Part shown: positions 9,603 through 23,317 of the stretch, in pieces
Position numbering within the stretch: position 1 is the stretch's first letter
Layout of the letters: each line of letters starts with the position of its first letter
Translations under genes and position numbers: made by a program
The notes under the pieces: model-generated
The model's database searches: none
Told to the model about the DNA's origin: nothing
Seen by the model: the letters and a program-made list of their open reading frames with translations, nothing else
Assembly (NCBI GenBank): GCA_023430045.1
Contig: JAEZCF010000121.1
Coordinates: 1-64,000, forward strand
Reading direction: 5' to 3'
DNA length: 64,000 nucleotides
Origin: Pseudomonadota bacterium
GTDB taxonomy: Bacteria > Pseudomonadota > Gammaproteobacteria > Xanthomonadales > Xanthomonadaceae

Positions 9603-10694
9603 ATGCGCGCGTCTTACCTGCGTTGGTCGTTCCTGATCGCTTCCGCCTGCCTGCTTGCCGCCTGTGGCAAGGACGAAGAGGCGCCCGACGAGGGCGCCTC
9701 GAACCTGGCGGTCACCCTCGCCCCGGTCCGTTCCCACCCGCTGGCACGCAGCGTGATCGTGTCCGGGCCTGTTTCCGCCTACGAGGAAATGCAGCTGGGC
9801 GTGGAGCTCAGCGGGCAACGCGTGACGCGCCTGAATGTTGATGTCGGGCAGTCGGTGAAGCGCGGCGACGTGCTGCTGGAGCTGGATCATCGTACCCTGG
9901 ACAGTTCGCTGGCCCAGGCAGATGCATCGCTGAAACAGGCGACCGCGACCCTGGAACTGGCCCGGGCGCAGCAGTCACGCGGCGAGAAACTGGCCTCCGG
10001 CCAGTTGATCAGCGCCAGCGATCTGGACGAGCTGCGCGCCTCCGCCACCCAGGCACAGGCGCAGGTCGCCACCGCACGCGCCTCGCGTGACGCGGCCCGG
10101 CTGCAGCGGGATTTCGCCGAGCTGCGCGCGCCCGCCGACGGCATCGTGTCCAAACGGCTGGTGCAGCCGGGCCAGGTGGTTTCGGCAGGCAGTGAGCTGC
10201 TGCGCCTGATCCGCGATGGGCGCCTGGAATGGCGCGCCGAACTGCCGGAGAACCAGCTGGCCGATATCGCCGTGGACAACCCGGTGGTGCTCACCTACCG
10301 CGGACAGGAGATCACCGGGCACGTGCGCGCGGTGACCCCCGGCGTCGATTCGCAGACCCGGACCGGTACGGTCTATGTCGATCTGCCGGCACCGGGTCCG
10401 CTGCGCCAGGGCACCTTCGTGGAAGGACGCATCCTCACCGGCGACGGCAGTGCGCTGATGGTGCCCAGCGCCTCGGTGGTGCAGCGCGATGGGCACAGCT
10501 ATGTCTTCACCCTGAAGGACGCGCAGACGGTCGAACGTCGCCGTGTCCGCACCGGACAGTCCACGCAGGGGCGCGTGGAGATCATCGAAGGGCTGAAGGC
10601 CGATGAGAAGGTGGTGGCCGAAGGCGCAGGCTTCCTTGGCGATGGTGACCGGGTGCGCGTGGTCGCTGCCGGCAGCAAGGATGTGACGAAATGA
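9603..10694 (+). CDS. RND efflux periplasmic adaptor (membrane fusion lipoprotein)
   Basis: The 363-residue adaptor carries a lipoprotein signal with the lipobox LAAC (lipid-attached Cys21). Two half-lipoyl motifs (residues about 65-95 and 165-195) flank an alpha-helical hairpin, with beta-barrel and membrane-proximal domains at the C-terminus. It joins the inner-membrane pump to an outer-membrane channel. Its last codons overlap the pump gene by 4 nt (ATGA). No outer-membrane gene lies in the operon, so a TolC-type protein encoded elsewhere is presumably used. Confidence 0.93.
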   Translation: MRASYLRWSFLIASACLLAACGKDEEAPDEGASNLAVTLAPVRSHPLARSVIVSGPVSAYEEMQLGVELSGQRVTRLNVDVGQSVKRGDVLLELDHRTLDSSLAQADASLKQATATLELARAQQSRGEKLASGQLISASDLDELRASATQAQAQVATARASRDAARLQRDFAELRAPADGIVSKRLVQPGQVVSAGSELLRLIRDGRLEWRAELPENQLADIAVDNPVVLTYRGQEITGHVRAVTPGVDSQTRTGTVYVDLPAPGPLRQGTFVEGRILTGDGSALMVPSASVVQRDGHSYVFTLKDAQTVERRRVRTGQSTQGRVEIIEGLKADEKVVAEGAGFLGDGDRVRVVAAGSKDVTK

Positions 10695-13600
10695 ATTTCT
10701 CCGCATGGGCCATCCGCCGCCCGCTTCCCGCCATCATGCTGTTCGTGGTGCTGTGCATCGCCGGGCTGTGGGGCTTCCACAAGCTGCCGGTCGCCCGCTT
10801 CCCGGACATCGCGTTTCCGATGACCGTGGTGACGGTCACCCAGCCCGGTGCATCGCCCAGCCAGCTGGAAACCGAAGTGACGCGCCGGGTGGAGGATTCG
10901 GTCGCCACCGTCACGAATGTCAAACGGGTGATGTCCACCGTCAGCGAGGGCGTCAGCACCACCAACATCGAATTCGAGCTGGAGGCCGACCTGGCCACCG
11001 CGCTGGACGACACGCGCGATGCGGTGACGCGCATCCGCACCGATCTGCCGCAGGACATCCAGGAGCCGGTGATCTCCAAGGTGGACATCGGCGGTTCGCT
11101 GATGACCTATGCGCTGGTGGCGCCGCGGATGACCGCCGATGAAGCCAGCTGGCTGGTGGACCGGGAGATCTCCCGCGCCATGTACGGCGTGCACGGCGTG
11201 GCCCAGGTGACCCGCATCGGCGGCGTGGACCGGCAGGTGCGCGTGGATCTGGATCCCAACGCCCTGCTCGCGCTGGGCGTGACCGCCGGCGATGTGTCGC
11301 GGCAGCTGGCCAGCATCCAGGTGGAGCGCGCCGGCGGCAAGGCCGAGCTGGACGGCGCGCTGCAGACCATCCGCACGCTGGGCACCGTGGCCAATGCGCA
11401 GGCCCTGCGCGATTACTCCATCAGCCTGCCGGATGGCCGGGCGGTGAAGCTGTCGGCGCTGGCAAAGGTTACCGACGCATCCGCCGATCCCACCCAGGCG
11501 GCCCTGCTGGACGGCAAGCCGGTCGTGGCATTCTCGATGTCGCGTACCCGAGGCTCCAGCGAGGTGGAGGTGGAAGCGGGCGTGCATGCGGCGCTGGAAA
11601 CGCTCAAGGCATCGCATCCGGGCGTGGATTTCAGCCTGGTCACCACTGCCATCGACGAAACGCACCGCTCCTACGATTCGTCGATGACCATGCTGTGGGA
11701 AGGCGCGCTGCTGGCCCTGCTGGTGGTCTGGGCATTCCTGCGCGACGGCCGGGCCACCTGGGTGTCGGCGCTGGCCCTGCCGCTGTCGATCATTCCCACG
11801 TTCGCGGTGATGTACTGGTTCGGGTTCACGCTCAACATCATCACCCTGCTGGCGCTGTCGGTGGTGGTCGGCATCCTGGTGGACGATGCGATCGTGGAGA
11901 TCGAAAACATCGTGCGCCACCTGCGCATGGGCAAGCCCCCCCTGGAAGCGGCGCGCGAAGCCGCCGGCGAGATCGGCAATGCGGTCATCGCCACCTCGCT
12001 GACGCTTGCCGCGGTGTTCGTGCCGGTCGCCTTCATGCCCGGCATCGCCGGCAAATTCTTCCGCGAATTCGGCTGGACCGCGGCGACCGCCGTCCTGTTC
12101 TCGCTGCTGGTGGCGCGCCTCCTGACGCCGATGATGGCCGCCTACCTGCTCAAGCCGCATGGCGAGGAGAAGCCCGAATCGCGCCTGATGACGTGGTACC
12201 TGGGCTGGGTGGACGCCGCGCTGCGCCATCGTGGGCGCACGCTGTGGGTGGCGACGGGACTGTTCGTGGCTTCCCTGGCGCTGGTGCCGCTGATCCCGGC
12301 CACCTTCATCCCGCAGTCCGACCTGGGACGCAGCAACCTGAGCCTGGAACTGGCGCCGGGTACGCGGCTGGAAGAAACCGTGGCGATGACCGAGCGCGCC
12401 CGCGCCCTGCTCAGCGACCTGCCCGAACTGAAGCAGGTCTACACCGCCGTCGGCAGCGTGCTGGACCTAGGCGATCCTTCGACCACCGGTGTGGCCGACC
12501 CGCGCAAGGCCACCCTGGTGCTGGACTGGGGCGTGGCCGACGACCGCGACCGCGACCAGCGCGTGCTGGAACGCGAGGCACGCGCGCGTCTGGCCGATCT
12601 GCCGGGCGTGCGCGTCAGCTATGTCAGCTCCGAACCCGGCAACCTGCTGCAGCTGGTGCTTTCCGGCGATGATGCGGTTCGCCTGCAGGACGCATCATCG
12701 GCACTCGAACGCGATCTGCGCTCCATTCCGGGGCTGGGCAGCGTGACATCCACGGCGTCGCTGCTGCGGCCGGAAATACAGATCCTGCCGGACCCGGCAC
12801 GCGCCGCGGACATGGGTGTGTCGACCGCCGACATCGCCGAGGCCGCGCGCATCGCCACCTCCGGCGATTACGAACAGCGGCTGGCCAAGCTCAACCTGCC
12901 GGACCGGCAGGTGCCCATCCGCGTTGGTTTTTCGGAAGCCACGCTGGCCAATCCCGCGCTGATCGGCCAGCTGCGTGTACCGGGACGCTACGGACCGGTG
13001 CCGCTGGCGGCAGTGGCCGACATCCAGATGGGCAGCGGGCCCTCGCAGATTTCCCGCTACCAGCGCCAGCGCAACGTGACCCTCACGGCCGAACTCAACG
13101 GCCGCCCGCTGGGCGAGGTGATGGACACCGTACAGAAGCTGCCAAGCGTGCAGAAACTGCCGCCAGGCGTGAGCTTCCTCAACACCGGCGACGCGGAAGT
13201 ATTCGTGGAGCTGTTCGTCGGCTTCCTGCTGGCGATGGGCGCGGGCATCCTGTGCATCTACATGGTGCTGTTGCTGCTGTTCAACCACGCGCTGATGCCG
13301 TTGACCATCCTGATCGCCGTGCCGCTGTGTGCCGGCGGTGCGTTCGGTGCGCTGCTCATCACCCAGAACATGCTGTCCCTGCCCGCGCTGATCGGCCTGC
13401 TGATGCTGATCGGCATCGCCACCAAGAATTCCATCCTGCTGGTGGACTACGCGGTGATGGCCGAGGACGAACATGGGCTGAGCCAGCATGACGCGCTCAT
13501 CGATGCCTGCCGCAAGCGTGCGCAGCCGATCATCATGACCACCCTGGCGATGGGTGCCGGCATGATGCCGATCGCGCTGGGCTTCGCGGGCGATTCCAGT

Positions 13601-13777
13601 TTCCGTGCGCCGATGGCGATCGCGGTCATCGGCGGACTGGTGACCTCCACGCTGCTGAGCCTGATCGTCATCCCGGCGGCGTTCACGCTGATCGACGATA
13701 TCGGCGAGTGGGGCTCGCGTCGCTTCCGGCGCAGGTCGTCGCATCCGGATGCTGGTGAGGCGTCGCAGGCGGAGTAA
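10691..13777 (+). CDS. RND multidrug efflux pump, inner-membrane subunit
   Basis: The 1028-residue product has the standard RND layout of 12 helices, with large periplasmic loops after TM1 and TM7. The proton-relay pair in TM4 is Asp398-Asp399 (ILVDDAIVEIEN), which marks it as a hydrophobe/amphiphile (HAE) family pump rather than a metal pump. It is driven by proton influx and exports drugs or lipophilic compounds with the adaptor encoded just upstream. S. maltophilia carries several two- and three-gene RND systems (the Sme pumps). I cannot assign this one to a named pump by sight. Confidence 0.93.
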   Translation: MNFSAWAIRRPLPAIMLFVVLCIAGLWGFHKLPVARFPDIAFPMTVVTVTQPGASPSQLETEVTRRVEDSVATVTNVKRVMSTVSEGVSTTNIEFELEADLATALDDTRDAVTRIRTDLPQDIQEPVISKVDIGGSLMTYALVAPRMTADEASWLVDREISRAMYGVHGVAQVTRIGGVDRQVRVDLDPNALLALGVTAGDVSRQLASIQVERAGGKAELDGALQTIRTLGTVANAQALRDYSISLPDGRAVKLSALAKVTDASADPTQAALLDGKPVVAFSMSRTRGSSEVEVEAGVHAALETLKASHPGVDFSLVTTAIDETHRSYDSSMTMLWEGALLALLVVWAFLRDGRATWVSALALPLSIIPTFAVMYWFGFTLNIITLLALSVVVGILVDDAIVEIENIVRHLRMGKPPLEAAREAAGEIGNAVIATSLTLAAVFVPVAFMPGIAGKFFREFGWTAATAVLFSLLVARLLTPMMAAYLLKPHGEEKPESRLMTWYLGWVDAALRHRGRTLWVATGLFVASLALVPLIPATFIPQSDLGRSNLSLELAPGTRLEETVAMTERARALLSDLPELKQVYTAVGSVLDLGDPSTTGVADPRKATLVLDWGVADDRDRDQRVLEREARARLADLPGVRVSYVSSEPGNLLQLVLSGDDAVRLQDASSALERDLRSIPGLGSVTSTASLLRPEIQILPDPARAADMGVSTADIAEAARIATSGDYEQRLAKLNLPDRQVPIRVGFSEATLANPALIGQLRVPGRYGPVPLAAVADIQMGSGPSQISRYQRQRNVTLTAELNGRPLGEVMDTVQKLPSVQKLPPGVSFLNTGDAEVFVELFVGFLLAMGAGILCIYMVLLLLFNHALMPLTILIAVPLCAGGAFGALLITQNMLSLPALIGLLMLIGIATKNSILLVDYAVMAEDEHGLSQHDALIDACRKRAQPIIMTTLAMGAGMMPIALGFAGDSSFRAPMAIAVIGGLVTSTLLSLIVIPAAFTLIDDIGEWGSRRFRRRSSHPDAGEASQAE

Positions 13778-13803
13778 GAAACAGGATGGTCAACGGTGGA
13801 TGA

Positions 13804-18027
<4,224 letters not shown>

Positions 18028-18031
<4 letters not shown>

Positions 18032-19299
18032 GGCGAGGTTTCCTGGTTCGCGCTGGCAACCAGCGGTTGGCCGGTCAGGCGCTGGATTTCAATCAGCGCG
18101 CTCTGCGCGGACAGAGCCGCGTCGAGCTGGCGTCTTAGCGCATCGATGCGCATCGCCTGCAGCTGGGCCCATTCCATGTAGCTGATCGCACCTGCCCGCC
18201 ACGCGGATCCCGCCGCGTTTTCCGCGCGCAGCAGCTGCGGCAGCACGTCCGTGCCCATGCGCTGCACTTCCATCCGCGCTGTTTCATAGCGGCCGTGCGC
18301 TTCGGCCAGCGTTGCATGCAGCCGCAGCGCACGGCCTTCCCGCTCCGCCGCGCTCATCGCCAGTTCGGCCTGCGCGGCGCGGATGTCAGGTCCGGCGCGC
18401 CGCGTGCTGCCCAGCGGCATGCTGAAGCCAGCCACCAGCGCGGTGTCGCCGTTGTCGCGCATGTTCCGAACGCCGACCTGCCACGACACATCGCTGCGCT
18501 GGCGGCTGCCTGCCAGCTGCAGCTGCGCTTCGCGTACGCGTTGTTCGCCGGCGATCACCGCCAGTTCCGGCGTGCGTTCCAGCAGCCCGGCCAGCTGGTC
18601 GAAATCCTGCAGCACCGGCAGCTGCAGCGGATCGCCACTGACGGTATCGAAATCCGCGCTGCGTGCGTTCCACAATGCGGCCAGAGACAGCCGCGCAGCC
18701 CGCAGCGCCTGATCGGCGCGGTCGCGGTCCAGTTCGGCCTGCGCCAGCGCCGCCTGGGCGGTCATCAGCGTCGCCGCCGGTGACGCCCCGGCCTGCAGGC
18801 GCTGTCGTGCCGCATTCACGGCCCTGGTGCGCTGCCCGATGTCATCCACCGCGATGCGCCGCTGCGCCGTGGTGGCGGTGATCGCCAGATAGCGCCGGGC
18901 CACCTCCGCCATCAGGTCCAGTCGAACGACTTCACGCTGCGGTGCCAGCGCATCGATGTTGGCCTGCGCCAACACACGGCGCGCATCCAGCTTGCCGCCA
19001 CGTTCCAGCACGCCGGCCAGCGATACCGTGGTTTCCGCGGCATCGAAGCCACGGTTGTCGCCGGTACCCAGGGCGTTTTCGATTTCCACGCCGAACACCA
19101 GCGGTGGCTTGAACGCCGCTTCTTCCAGGCGTGCCTGGGCGGCGGCGCGCTGCAACGCCGGCAGGCGCAGGTCGGGATGGATGCGGGCGACGCGACTGAT
19201 CGCATCATCCAGCGTCAATGGCGCAGGGGGCGATGGCACCTGTGCGGCAACGCACGGCGCAATCGCCAGGGCCGCAAGCGCGGCCAGGCGTTTCCACAT
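18028..19299 (-). CDS. czcC: CzcC-type outer-membrane efflux channel (TolC family)
   Basis: The 423-residue protein has a signal peptide (cleavage near PCVAA-Q) and two OEP repeats rich in Ala, Arg, Gln and Leu heptads, as in the TolC/CzcC trimeric channels. It provides the outer-membrane exit for the CzcBA pump. GGAGAC lies 7 nt before the ATG. It follows the His-rich small gene by 58 nt and overlaps czcB by 4 nt. Confidence 0.92.
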
Positions 19300-19357
19300 G
19301 GGAAGTCTCCGGGGAATTCAGGACAGGATCGGACCGTCCGCCAGCGCGGACTGCGGA

Positions 19358-19735
19358 TCAGGCCTGGATCGGAGGACGCAGCAGGCTCTCCAGTGCCACC
19401 GGGTGCCAGGGCACGTGGCGGACGACGGCGACCATGGCCGGCGATACCCGTTCAATGTCCCACACCGGCGCGGCGAACGGCAGCACGCCGCCCTGGCCAT
19501 GGCAGTGACCACAGTGCACCAGCGCGTGCAGCACGCGCGCACCGAGGTCCTCATCGCCGTGGCCCTGCGCGGGCTCCTGCACGGGATGGGAGACCGCCAC
19601 ATGGTCGCCATGCGAGAGCTCATGAAGATCGCCGAGCGCCGAGGCCAGCGCACCGCCGGCCGAACCCAGGGCCACCGCCAGCAGCATCAGCAGGCGGAGC
19701 AGCAGCGAGGGGCGACGGCGCATGAAGCGGATCAT
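19358..19735 (-). CDS. Small His-rich periplasmic protein (CzcI-like)
   Basis: Starting at ATG 19735, the 125-residue product has an N-terminal hydrophobic signal (LLLRLLMLLAVALGSAGGALA). The mature part is rich in His and has a paired Cys motif (HELSHGDH, HALVHCGHCHG), suited to binding divalent metals. Position and size at the head of czcCBA match CzcI of Cupriavidus, a small periplasmic modulator of the czc operon. Sequence identity to CzcI cannot be judged here. An upstream in-frame ATG at 19771 would add a polar extension before the signal and is less likely. Confidence 0.75.
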   Translation of the reverse strand: MIRFMRRRPSLLLRLLMLLAVALGSAGGALASALGDLHELSHGDHVAVSHPVQEPAQGHGDEDLGARVLHALVHCGHCHGQGGVLPFAAPVWDIERVSPAMVAVVRHVPWHPVALESLLRPPIQA

Positions 19736-19820
19736 TCGCCTACAGTAGCGGTGGAGCTGCGCGTTACACAATCGCAGCGAACCTTTCTGGACGCTGCAGA
19801 AACCCGGGAGCGTGGATCAG

Positions 19821-21155
19821 ATGACAGCCTCGACACGATCAAACCCTGCATGGAGCACGTTCGCATGCCTCACGCTGGCTGGATGCGCGAGCGACGCGCG
19901 CCACGTGCGGACGCCGCTGTTGCCTGATCCGGCATCGGCGACGCTGTACACGGACGTGACGGCCACCCACGTACCGCAGGATCCGGATCTGCATGCGCTG
20001 GACGCGGCGATGTTCGACGCCGACGGTGATGGCGACCTGGATGTCGCGGTGGCGGTGGAGAACGGTGCCAACCGGCTGTATCTCAACGATGGCACGGGAC
20101 GGCTCCGCCACGCGCCGAATGCGTTCGGCACGACATCGGGCGACAACGAGCACGTACGGGTGGCCGATTTCGACCGCGACGGGCATATGGACGTACTGTT
20201 CGTCGCTGAAGACGATGAGCAGCACAACCTGTTCCTCGGCGATGGCAAGGGCGGCTTCACGCGCGCGAGTGAGCGCCTGCCCGCCATGAGCCAGGCCAAT
20301 GCCGTGGCCGTGGGCGACCTGGATGGCGACGGCCTGCCGGACATCGTGGTCGGCAACACCACCGAGGGCAAGGCAGGCGTCGCGCGGACGTTCCTGTGGC
20401 TCAACGATGCACGGCGTCCCGGCCACTTCATCGACGCCACGAGGACCCACATGCCTGCTGTCGATGTGCAGGCGCAGGGCATCGCACTGGCCGACCTGGA
20501 CGCAGATGGCGATCTGGATATCGTGGTGGCCACCCAGGATCCAAGCAACCGGCTGTTTCTCAACACGGGCGACGGGCACTTCGTCGACGCCACCGACCGC
20601 CTTGGCGGGCAGGTGCCGACGGAGACCCGCGAAGTCCATGCCTTCGATGCCAACGGCGACGGCGCCCCGGACCTGGTGTTCTTCAACCTCACCAGCAACA
20701 ACCGCCAGTGGGACAAGGATCCCCAGGCGCGGCTGCTGATCAACGATGGCAGCGGGCATTTCCACGACGACACCGCGGCGCGGCTGCCGTCGCATCGTTT
20801 TTCCAGCTGGGGCGGCACGGTCGTGGATTTCAATGAGGATGGATTCCCGGACCTGGTGGTCAGTGCCATAGCGGTGCCCGGCTTCGTCCCGTTGCAGGTG
20901 CGTGCATGGCAGAACGACGGCACGGGCCGGTTCACCGACGTGACCGCTGCGGTGATTCCGGCGCGGACGGTGGGACGCAGCTGGAGCATGGCCTGCGGTG
21001 ATCTGGACGGCGATGGCCGCGCGGACCTGTTCATCGGCGGCTGGCAGTCGCAGGCGCGGCTCCTGCTGCGGGATGGCGGCAGGCGCGTGCCGCGACCGTC
21101 GCCGACGGATCAGCGCACCTCGGCCGTCGCCTGCGACCACACGCTGTCGCGGTGA
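19821..21155 (+). CDS. FG-GAP/VCBS repeat lipoprotein
   Basis: The 444-residue protein has a short lipoprotein-like N-terminus (LTLAGCASD, lipidated Cys22). At least six FG-GAP/VCBS blades follow, each with a DxDxDGxxD calcium-binding loop (for example DADGDGDLD, DLDGDGLPD, DANGDGAPD, DFNEDGFPD, DLDGDGRAD). It should form a calcium-stabilised beta-propeller on the cell envelope. GGGAG lies 10 nt before ATG 19821; an in-frame GTG at 19812 is too close to that site. It is transcribed divergently from the metal-efflux operon over an 85-bp gap. Its last 46 bp overlap the PepSY gene on the other strand. The ligand is unknown. Confidence 0.85.
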   Translation: MTASTRSNPAWSTFACLTLAGCASDARHVRTPLLPDPASATLYTDVTATHVPQDPDLHALDAAMFDADGDGDLDVAVAVENGANRLYLNDGTGRLRHAPNAFGTTSGDNEHVRVADFDRDGHMDVLFVAEDDEQHNLFLGDGKGGFTRASERLPAMSQANAVAVGDLDGDGLPDIVVGNTTEGKAGVARTFLWLNDARRPGHFIDATRTHMPAVDVQAQGIALADLDADGDLDIVVATQDPSNRLFLNTGDGHFVDATDRLGGQVPTETREVHAFDANGDGAPDLVFFNLTSNNRQWDKDPQARLLINDGSGHFHDDTAARLPSHRFSSWGGTVVDFNEDGFPDLVVSAIAVPGFVPLQVRAWQNDGTGRFTDVTAAVIPARTVGRSWSMACGDLDGDGRADLFIGGWQSQARLLLRDGGRRVPRPSPTDQRTSAVACDHTLSR

Positions 21156-22690
21156 CCCTGCAGCGCACGCCGCTGCGAATGGCGGGCCAACCGCCAGAAC
21201 ACCACCGCCGCCACCAGTGCGGTGGCGTCCACGGCCACTCCCGCACCCGGATGATTCCAGGTCCCGGCGATGCCGGACAGCCCGGCCAGGCTGCCCAGCG
21301 GCACCAGCGCGGTCGCCAGCGCACAGGCGCGCAGCAGTTCATGCGCGGCCCGCGCCGCACCGCGCGCGAACGCCCATGCCAGCGACAGCACGAACACGGT
21401 GTAGTAGATGCCCTCGTGCCATGCCGCCAGGTGCGGGGTCAGCGCGGGCAACCACTTGGTGGCGGCCAGGGTCGCGGAAATGCCGGCAATGCTGCCCAGT
21501 GACACGCCGATGGTCAGGCACGCCAGCACCTGCGTGGAGCGCTTCTGTGCCGGCAACGCGGCATCGCGCTGCTTCTTCCGGCGCGATTCGATCCACAGCA
21601 GGTTGCCGGTGTGGAACACCACCGCACCGCCCAGCCCCAGCAGCAGGTACATCCAGCGCACCGGATTGCCGCCGAAGCTGCCGAAATGCAGCATGAAGAA
21701 ACTGTTCACCGCCGTATCCCAGCCGTCCATGTGGCCCGGCAGGTCATGCGCGTCCACCTCGCCGGTATAGGGGTCCAGATGCGTGCTGGCATAGGTCCGC
21801 GCACGCGTGCCGTAACGGATGTCGAGGCCGGTGACACGTCCCTCCACGTCATCGCCCGTGTGCTGGAAGCCGAGGCTGTGGATGTCGAAGCCGGGCAGCT
21901 GCGCCTGAGCGCGCGCCAGCAGTTCCGGGGCGGGCAACGGCTGCGCATCCGCGGCATGTACCCGGCCGTGTTCCTCGCCCCACTGGATGCCCTGCGGATA
22001 CACCACCGCGTCCTGCACATCGTAGATCTGGTCGTGGAAGGCGAAGATCACGCAGGTCAGCGCCATGACCAGGTGGAACGGCAGGCTGACGATGCCCAGC
22101 GCGTTGTGCACGTCCAGCCACATGCGCTTGATGTTGCGGCCCACGCGTACGGCGAAGAAATCCTTGACCAGGGTGGGCAGCAGCACGATCACCCCGGAGA
22201 CCAGTGCCACCGCGTACAGCAGCGCGACGATGCCCATGATCGGCCGCGATATGGCATCCGGGAATGGCAGGCCGACGAACTGATGCAGCGTATCCACCAG
22301 CTGCGCCACCGGCGCCCTGCGCAGTTGTTCCACCTGCAGGCTGCCATCGGCGGCGAAGCTGGCACCGAACTCGGTGAACTGGCGCGGACGGTCGCCGCGC
22401 ACCCGCCAGATCACCCGCGCGGGCGCATCCGCGGTGATCGCAACGGTCACGCTGTAGTTCTTCGCTGCCTCCGGATGGGCCTGCAGAACCGCCGCCAGCA
22501 GCTCGGGCGTGCGCTGCAGCGACGGTGGCGCGGACAGCGTCGACGGCGGTGTCGCCCAGCGTTCGAGCGGTTTCTCGAACATGGTGATGGCGCCGGCATA
22601 GAAGGCGATGAACAGCATCAGGCCAGCGAGGATGCCGACCCAGATATGCACGTCCTTGTAGACCTTGATGATGTCGCTGCGGATCTTCAT
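21110..22690 (-). CDS. PepSY-associated transmembrane protein (siderophore/ferric reductase type)
   Basis: The 526-residue inner-membrane protein starts with a PepSY-TM helix (VHIWVGILAGLMLFIAFYAG). It has conserved His residues at helix borders (VHIWVG, DVHNALG, LPFHLVM, FMLHFG) and several further helices in the C-terminal half. Proteins of this type (PiuB, FoxB, FpvG families) reduce ferric siderophores in or near the periplasm. It is the last gene of an operon that begins with a siderophore receptor, 12 nt after the preceding small gene. The reductase role is inferred from family and context. Confidence 0.85.
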   Translation of the reverse strand: MKIRSDIIKVYKDVHIWVGILAGLMLFIAFYAGAITMFEKPLERWATPPSTLSAPPSLQRTPELLAAVLQAHPEAAKNYSVTVAITADAPARVIWRVRGDRPRQFTEFGASFAADGSLQVEQLRRAPVAQLVDTLHQFVGLPFPDAISRPIMGIVALLYAVALVSGVIVLLPTLVKDFFAVRVGRNIKRMWLDVHNALGIVSLPFHLVMALTCVIFAFHDQIYDVQDAVVYPQGIQWGEEHGRVHAADAQPLPAPELLARAQAQLPGFDIHSLGFQHTGDDVEGRVTGLDIRYGTRARTYASTHLDPYTGEVDAHDLPGHMDGWDTAVNSFFMLHFGSFGGNPVRWMYLLLGLGGAVVFHTGNLLWIESRRKKQRDAALPAQKRSTQVLACLTIGVSLGSIAGISATLAATKWLPALTPHLAAWHEGIYYTVFVLSLAWAFARGAARAAHELLRACALATALVPLGSLAGLSGIAGTWNHPGAGVAVDATALVAAVVFWRLARHSQRRALQGHRDSVWSQATAEVR

Positions 22691-22702
22691 TGCATTCCCG
22701 CC

Positions 22703-23002
22703 TCAGGCCAGCACCGTGCGCACCAGCCACAGCGCAGCGAAGGCCACCACGTTGGCCGCGCCCAGCCACGCCCAGGCACGCAGGCTGTCACGAAAGAAAA
22801 AGACCAGTGAAAGGACCAGCGCCCACAGCGGTGCGATCAGCCACATGGTGAACTGGATCTTGCCGCCGCCGGCATCGATGCCGCCCGGCCCCAGCCAGGC
22901 GAACAGACCGGACAGTGCCAACGCCAGGCCAAAGCCCAGGATCGCGCCGGCGCAGGTCTTTCCGAACCAGTGCCGGCTCTGCAGTTTCACCACGCCGCTC
23001 AT
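22703..23002 (-). CDS. Small membrane protein of siderophore operon (DUF3649-like)
   Basis: The 99-residue product has three hydrophobic helices (about residues 14-34, 48-67 and 74-95). Its ATG overlaps the stop of the preceding gene by 4 nt, which fixes the start at 23002. Small proteins of this size (DUF3649, often called iron transporter) accompany PepSY reductases and TonB receptors. The family call is by size, helix pattern and position only. Confidence 0.72.
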   Translation of the reverse strand: MSGVVKLQSRHWFGKTCAGAILGFGLALALSGLFAWLGPGGIDAGGGKIQFTMWLIAPLWALVLSLVFFFRDSLRAWAWLGAANVVAFAALWLVRTVLA

Positions 23003-23283
23003 GGCGCCCCTGCCCTGCGACGGGCACGCCACAGGCCAAGGAACGGCGCGGCCGACCACACCAGCATCACGATCGTCAGCCAGGTGAAGAACGCCGCACC
23101 GCTGCCCATCAGCGACAGCAGCAGCGCCAGCGACAGCGTGCCCAGCACGACGCCGGGCAGCCATTCCAGGCGCCCCGCCCTTGCGCCGACGGCCCGCCAC
23201 TGCTGTTGCGGCGAGGCAAGATAGAGCATCCATGCCCCTGCCGCACCGCAGCCAGCCGCCAGTACCGCCAGCATCATGTCCAT
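22999..23283 (-). CDS. Small membrane protein of siderophore operon (DUF3325-like)
   Basis: The 94-residue product has helices at about residues 3-22, 42-62 and 66-85 with a short basic tail. GGGGAG lies about 11 nt before ATG 23283. DUF3325 proteins of this layout occur between TonB-dependent siderophore receptors and DUF3649/PepSY genes, exactly the order seen here. The role is unknown, probably as a subunit of the inner-membrane iron-release machinery. Confidence 0.72.
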   Translation of the reverse strand: MDMMLAVLAAGCGAAGAWMLYLASPQQQWRAVGARAGRLEWLPGVVLGTLSLALLLSLMGSGAAFFTWLTIVMLVWSAAPFLGLWRARRRAGAP

Positions 23284-23317
23284 CGCCACAGGTCTCCCCG
23301 ACGTGCCGAAGGCGGCC